NCBI GenBank assembly: GCA_028289465.1
Contig: JANQPM010000089.1
Span: 1-64,000, forward strand
Reading direction: 5' to 3'
Source: Lysobacterales bacterium
GTDB lineage: Bacteria > Pseudomonadota > Gammaproteobacteria > Xanthomonadales > SZUA-36
Length of the DNA stretch: 64,000 nt
Part shown: in pieces, positions 62,301 through 64,000 of the stretch
Numbering within the stretch: the first letter of the stretch is position 1
How the letters are laid out: every line of letters starts with the position of its first letter
Notes under the pieces: generated by a model
What the model was told of the DNA's origin: nothing
Databases searched by the model: none
The model's input: the letters and a program-made list of their open reading frames with translations, nothing else
Translations under genes and position numbers: made by a program

Positions 62301-64000
62301 ACGCGATCGGCGATCTCAGCCATGCAATGGAGACGCTGCTGGAACAGGTCGCAGACGGCGGTCTTGAAGCCGGCGACCGTATTGTACGCAGCCTCGAGAA
62401 CGGCTGCGATGAACTGGTGAATCTGCTGGATAAAACCGAAGCCGGCGAGAAACCACCCGGCACCGACCTGATTCAGCCCCACCTGGCGGAACTGGCGGAA
62501 GCCGCCAAACCGGCTCCGGAACCAGAACCAGAACCAGAGCCAGAGCTGGAACCGGAACCAGAACCGGTCGCGGACACCGAAGTCCACGAGCCGATCGCAC
62601 CGATCGAAATTCCAGACCTGCCGGCCGCGCCGAGAGAGATTCGGGCGATGCCCGAAGGCGCCACCGATGCGGCCGAAGCCAAGCAGGAAACCGTTCGGGT
62701 ATCCGCGGACTTGCTGGACGAACTGGTCAACTATGCCGGTGAAATCAGTATCTACCGGTCGAGGCTGGAACAGCAGACCAATGCGTTCCGCTTCAACTTG
62801 ACCGAAATCAACCAGACCATTACCCGTTTGCGCGACCAGTTGCGCAAGATGGAAATCGAGACCGAAACGCAGATTCTGTCGCGCTTCCAGCGTGAAACGG
62901 ACCATGACGAAGCGGTGTTTGATCCGCTGGAAATGGACCGCTACTCGACCCTGCAACAGCTCTCACGGGCACTGGCCGAGTCTGTTTCCGACTTGATGAA
63001 CCTGGAAGAGATGCTGGACGATACCGCCCGGCAGTCCGAAACGCTGTTGCTGCAGCAATCCCGGGTTAACACGGAGCTGCAGGAAGGTTTGATGCAGGCG
63101 CGCATGGTATCGTTCGCCAACCTCGCGCCCCGTCTGCGCCGGCTGGTTCGACGGGCCGCCAAGGAAAGCAAGAAAGACGCCCGGCTGGTTCTGCAGCTCG
63201 CCGGCGGCTCCGACGGCCAACTCGACCGTAACGTGCTGGAACGCATCACCGCGCCGTTGGAGCATTTGTTGCGAAATGCGATCGTGCACGGCATCGAAAC
63301 GCCGGCACAGCGCAAGCGCCGCAAAAAACCGAAAGACGGCGAAATCGCGATCACGGTGGAAAATGAAGCCACCGAACTGGTTATTACTGTCGAAGATGAC
63401 GGCGGTGGCATCGACCTGCCGGCCATTCGCAAGCAAGCTATCGAACGCGAACTGATCTCGAAAAACGATAACCCGTCCGATCAAGAACTGATGGAGTTCA
63501 TTCTGGAGTCCGGCTTCACTACAGCCGAAGAGCTGACCGGCCTGGCCGGGCGCGGCATCGGCATGGATGTGGTCAACAACGAGATCAAGCAGATCGGCGG
63601 TTCGGTCGATATTCATTCCGAGCAGGGTGAAGGTACACGCTTCACCATCCGCATTCCGTTCACGCTGGCGGTCATGCAGGCCATTACGGTCCTGGCCGGC
63701 GAACGCGAGTTTGCGATTCCGCTGGCCAGCGTTCGCGGCGTGGCCAAGCTCAGTGCCACAGAATACCGTGAGCGAATATCCAGCCAGCAGCCTGTCTATG
63801 AATTCGCCGGGGAACCGTTCCCGATTCTGGAATTGGAGCCGCAGCTCGGCTTTGAATCCACCGATATCACCGAGGATACGGTATCGTTGCTGATGATCCG
63901 GGCCGGCGAGCAGCGCGCCGCGTTCAGGCCGGTCGAACTCTACACCCACCGCGAAATCGTTATCAAACCGGTCGGGCCGCAAATCAGCAGCATTCCGGGC
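59393..64000 (+). CDS. chpA: Hybrid sensor kinase ChpA/PilL, 3' end cut by window
   Basis: 1536 codons are open to the last base with no stop. GGAG precedes the ATG. Parts in order: residues 1-550, a helical FimL/HPt-like N-terminal region; HPt with His655 (FHTLKGSGRMVG); a weaker HPt with His814 (AHTIAGN); HPt with His958 (IHTLKGGARMCG); a Glu-Pro linker of about 20 residues near 1041-1060; CheA dimerisation (ETVRVSADLLDELVNYAGEI); HATPase with N box around Asn1295 (HLLRNAIVHGIE), EDDGGGID, GLAGRGIGMDVVNN; and a CheW-like domain at the end. A receiver is expected beyond the window. Histidine kinase of the Pil-Chp system. Confidence 0.95.
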   Translation, partial: MQPEANKAFAAIGWVRPDLDQLLGAIQSELNKAAEEQDRSVMEQASARLQNTLSKLNDTLVLLNAEGAGLLTSELSASWQSVLEEGEESREELLSSLMQGSVVLNHYLDWLQAGQPDLPLILLPALNELRAARNAPLMSEGVLFSPDLTIADGDDWSDGGKPVAGKRLKSFAKTKRDAYESALANWLKEPQDQKSLTRLAETAATLKQSLNETRERRLWWFAENLFNGLAGGEISNSIALRRLFARLDLNLKEIQQGESPAAANVDALASSLLFYIGTARSGNSQLDNIKQRFQLERLVPDRKWLSRTQSGLGARNREFYESIRSALEPELEAIKDYFDLCRRTGKWPDGEYQPIDIQLEKLADTMSVLGLATASQSMRDQLPVWREAIAAGELPTEAEMVQAAEQLLRAESALEQNLNTLGGAIGEPDDDALPFAELQDTTGQLWQECVRELREIEEELQSWLEGTKNKKRETKIDQLFGRIGSAFAMLNLVPQAAAVSQLKEYTADLLNGQHKTDQDDLDDYADALVALEHYLIEQRDSRHSDDALFEILQRRLRTIRGDAPEDQDSAEQETAKPDDEQVPAEPAADEQVAEAAAEEPVADSTAPAVSIDDEVLEIFLEEYEAVNQELRIKLPNWIADPVVNEELTDIRRAFHTLKGSGRMVGANEIGEFSWSIEQLLNQVLDGNRAPDQELFSAVNLGVALLPALKARLANQEHELGDNIIDAVKSAMDQFAGGGTFDAGHLRELLPPQLSALLPEAPAETEEAADIDPGLADIIRSEVGEHLKLLTVFVGQLSGENPDQVAGTAEIRAAHTIAGNLSLAPVGGESAVFSQLERLLESQHGNAMPLPVESRELIGRAIAIAERRLEQLDVAPGSVQLDIGDLAAELKAATTALEAEPAEQDDAIEPGEDIQSIFLDEARDVLERSDSLLHRWRDGLERDDPDSRDTVVALQREIHTLKGGARMCGLNAIGDLSHAMETLLEQVADGGLEAGDRIVRSLENGCDELVNLLDKTEAGEKPPGTDLIQPHLAELAEAAKPAPEPEPEPEPELEPEPEPVADTEVHEPIAPIEIPDLPAAPREIRAMPEGATDAAEAKQETVRVSADLLDELVNYAGEISIYRSRLEQQTNAFRFNLTEINQTITRLRDQLRKMEIETETQILSRFQRETDHDEAVFDPLEMDRYSTLQQLSRALAESVSDLMNLEEMLDDTARQSETLLLQQSRVNTELQEGLMQARMVSFANLAPRLRRLVRRAAKESKKDARLVLQLAGGSDGQLDRNVLERITAPLEHLLRNAIVHGIETPAQRKRRKKPKDGEIAITVENEATELVITVEDDGGGIDLPAIRKQAIERELISKNDNPSDQELMEFILESGFTTAEELTGLAGRGIGMDVVNNEIKQIGGSVDIHSEQGEGTRFTIRIPFTLAVMQAITVLAGEREFAIPLASVRGVAKLSATEYRERISSQQPVYEFAGEPFPILELEPQLGFESTDITEDTVSLLMIRAGEQRAAFRPVELYTHREIVIKPVGPQISSIPG

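Overview
The window reads as one contiguous stretch of a GC-rich gammaproteobacterial chromosome. Three things point there: the order pilG - gshB - tonB - yqgE/algH - ruvX - pyrB, which I know from Pseudomonas and relatives; ThiS/ThiG next to TrmB; and a monothiol glutaredoxin fused to a rhodanese, a form I associate with Xanthomonadales-type genomes. The pil-chp order pilG-pilI-pilJ-chpA without pilH in between is also closer to Xanthomonas/Xylella than to Pseudomonas. I cannot name a genus. No rRNA, tRNA, CRISPR array, insertion sequence or prophage was seen; gene density is high and most genes are ordinary housekeeping or envelope functions.

Layout. 1-2.2 kb: the end of a peptide-type ABC transporter, a LEA14-like lipoprotein, a DUF1643 protein and a small Xre-type repressor facing a promoter with two palindromic operators. 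2.2-3.3 kb: a gene-poor stretch with a small acidic protein and dispersed repeats. 3.3-8.7 kb: DUF1232 protein, ElaA-type acetyltransferase, an unrecognised 388-residue protein, small SET protein, AlaA-type aminotransferase, glutaredoxin-rhodanese, DUF427. 8.9-10.3 kb: two divergent genes for unrecognised secreted proteins. 10.5-22.5 kb: hydrolase, XthA, PrlC, DgkA, Kazal lipoprotein, an MFS/TonB-dependent receptor pair, a run of small genes (thioesterase, lipoprotein, GrpB, VOC), SDR, DUF457. 22.5-27.3 kb: SppA divergent from a sigma-54 driven pspA-pspC operon, then a MATE exporter. 27.5-39 kb: SDR-type epimerase, DUF3667, DUF4286, M17 aminopeptidase, HAD, DegQ-like protease, HNH endonuclease, 5'-3' exonuclease, a beta-propeller-like secreted protein, NUDIX, DUF3185, isoaspartyl peptidase. 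39.3-40.2 kb: ArsR/SRPBCC pair with an operator over the start codon. 40.2-43.9 kb: the activated methyl cycle, metK - SAH riboswitch - ahcY - metF. 44-50 kb: two large ion/carboxylate-type transporters, CBS protein, Rieske protein. 50.1-55.9 kb, all on the minus strand: gshB-tonB-yqgE-ruvX-pyrB-thiS-thiG-trmB. 56.2-64 kb: the twitching-motility chemosensory cluster pilG-pilI-pilJ-chpA, with chpA cut by the window end.

How the parts work together. The clearest regulatory logic is in three places. The SAH riboswitch should switch on ahcY (and probably the downstream metF) when S-adenosylhomocysteine builds up, next to the metK gene that makes S-adenosylmethionine. The psp promoter has a -24/-12 element, so envelope stress should induce PspA and PspC through sigma-54 and an activator outside the window. 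The Xre repressor and the ArsR regulator both have near-perfect palindromes at their own promoters. Short dispersed repeats of three kinds, including REPIN-like inverted doublets, fill several intergenic regions (about 3, 39, 41, 46.8, 50 and 54 kb).
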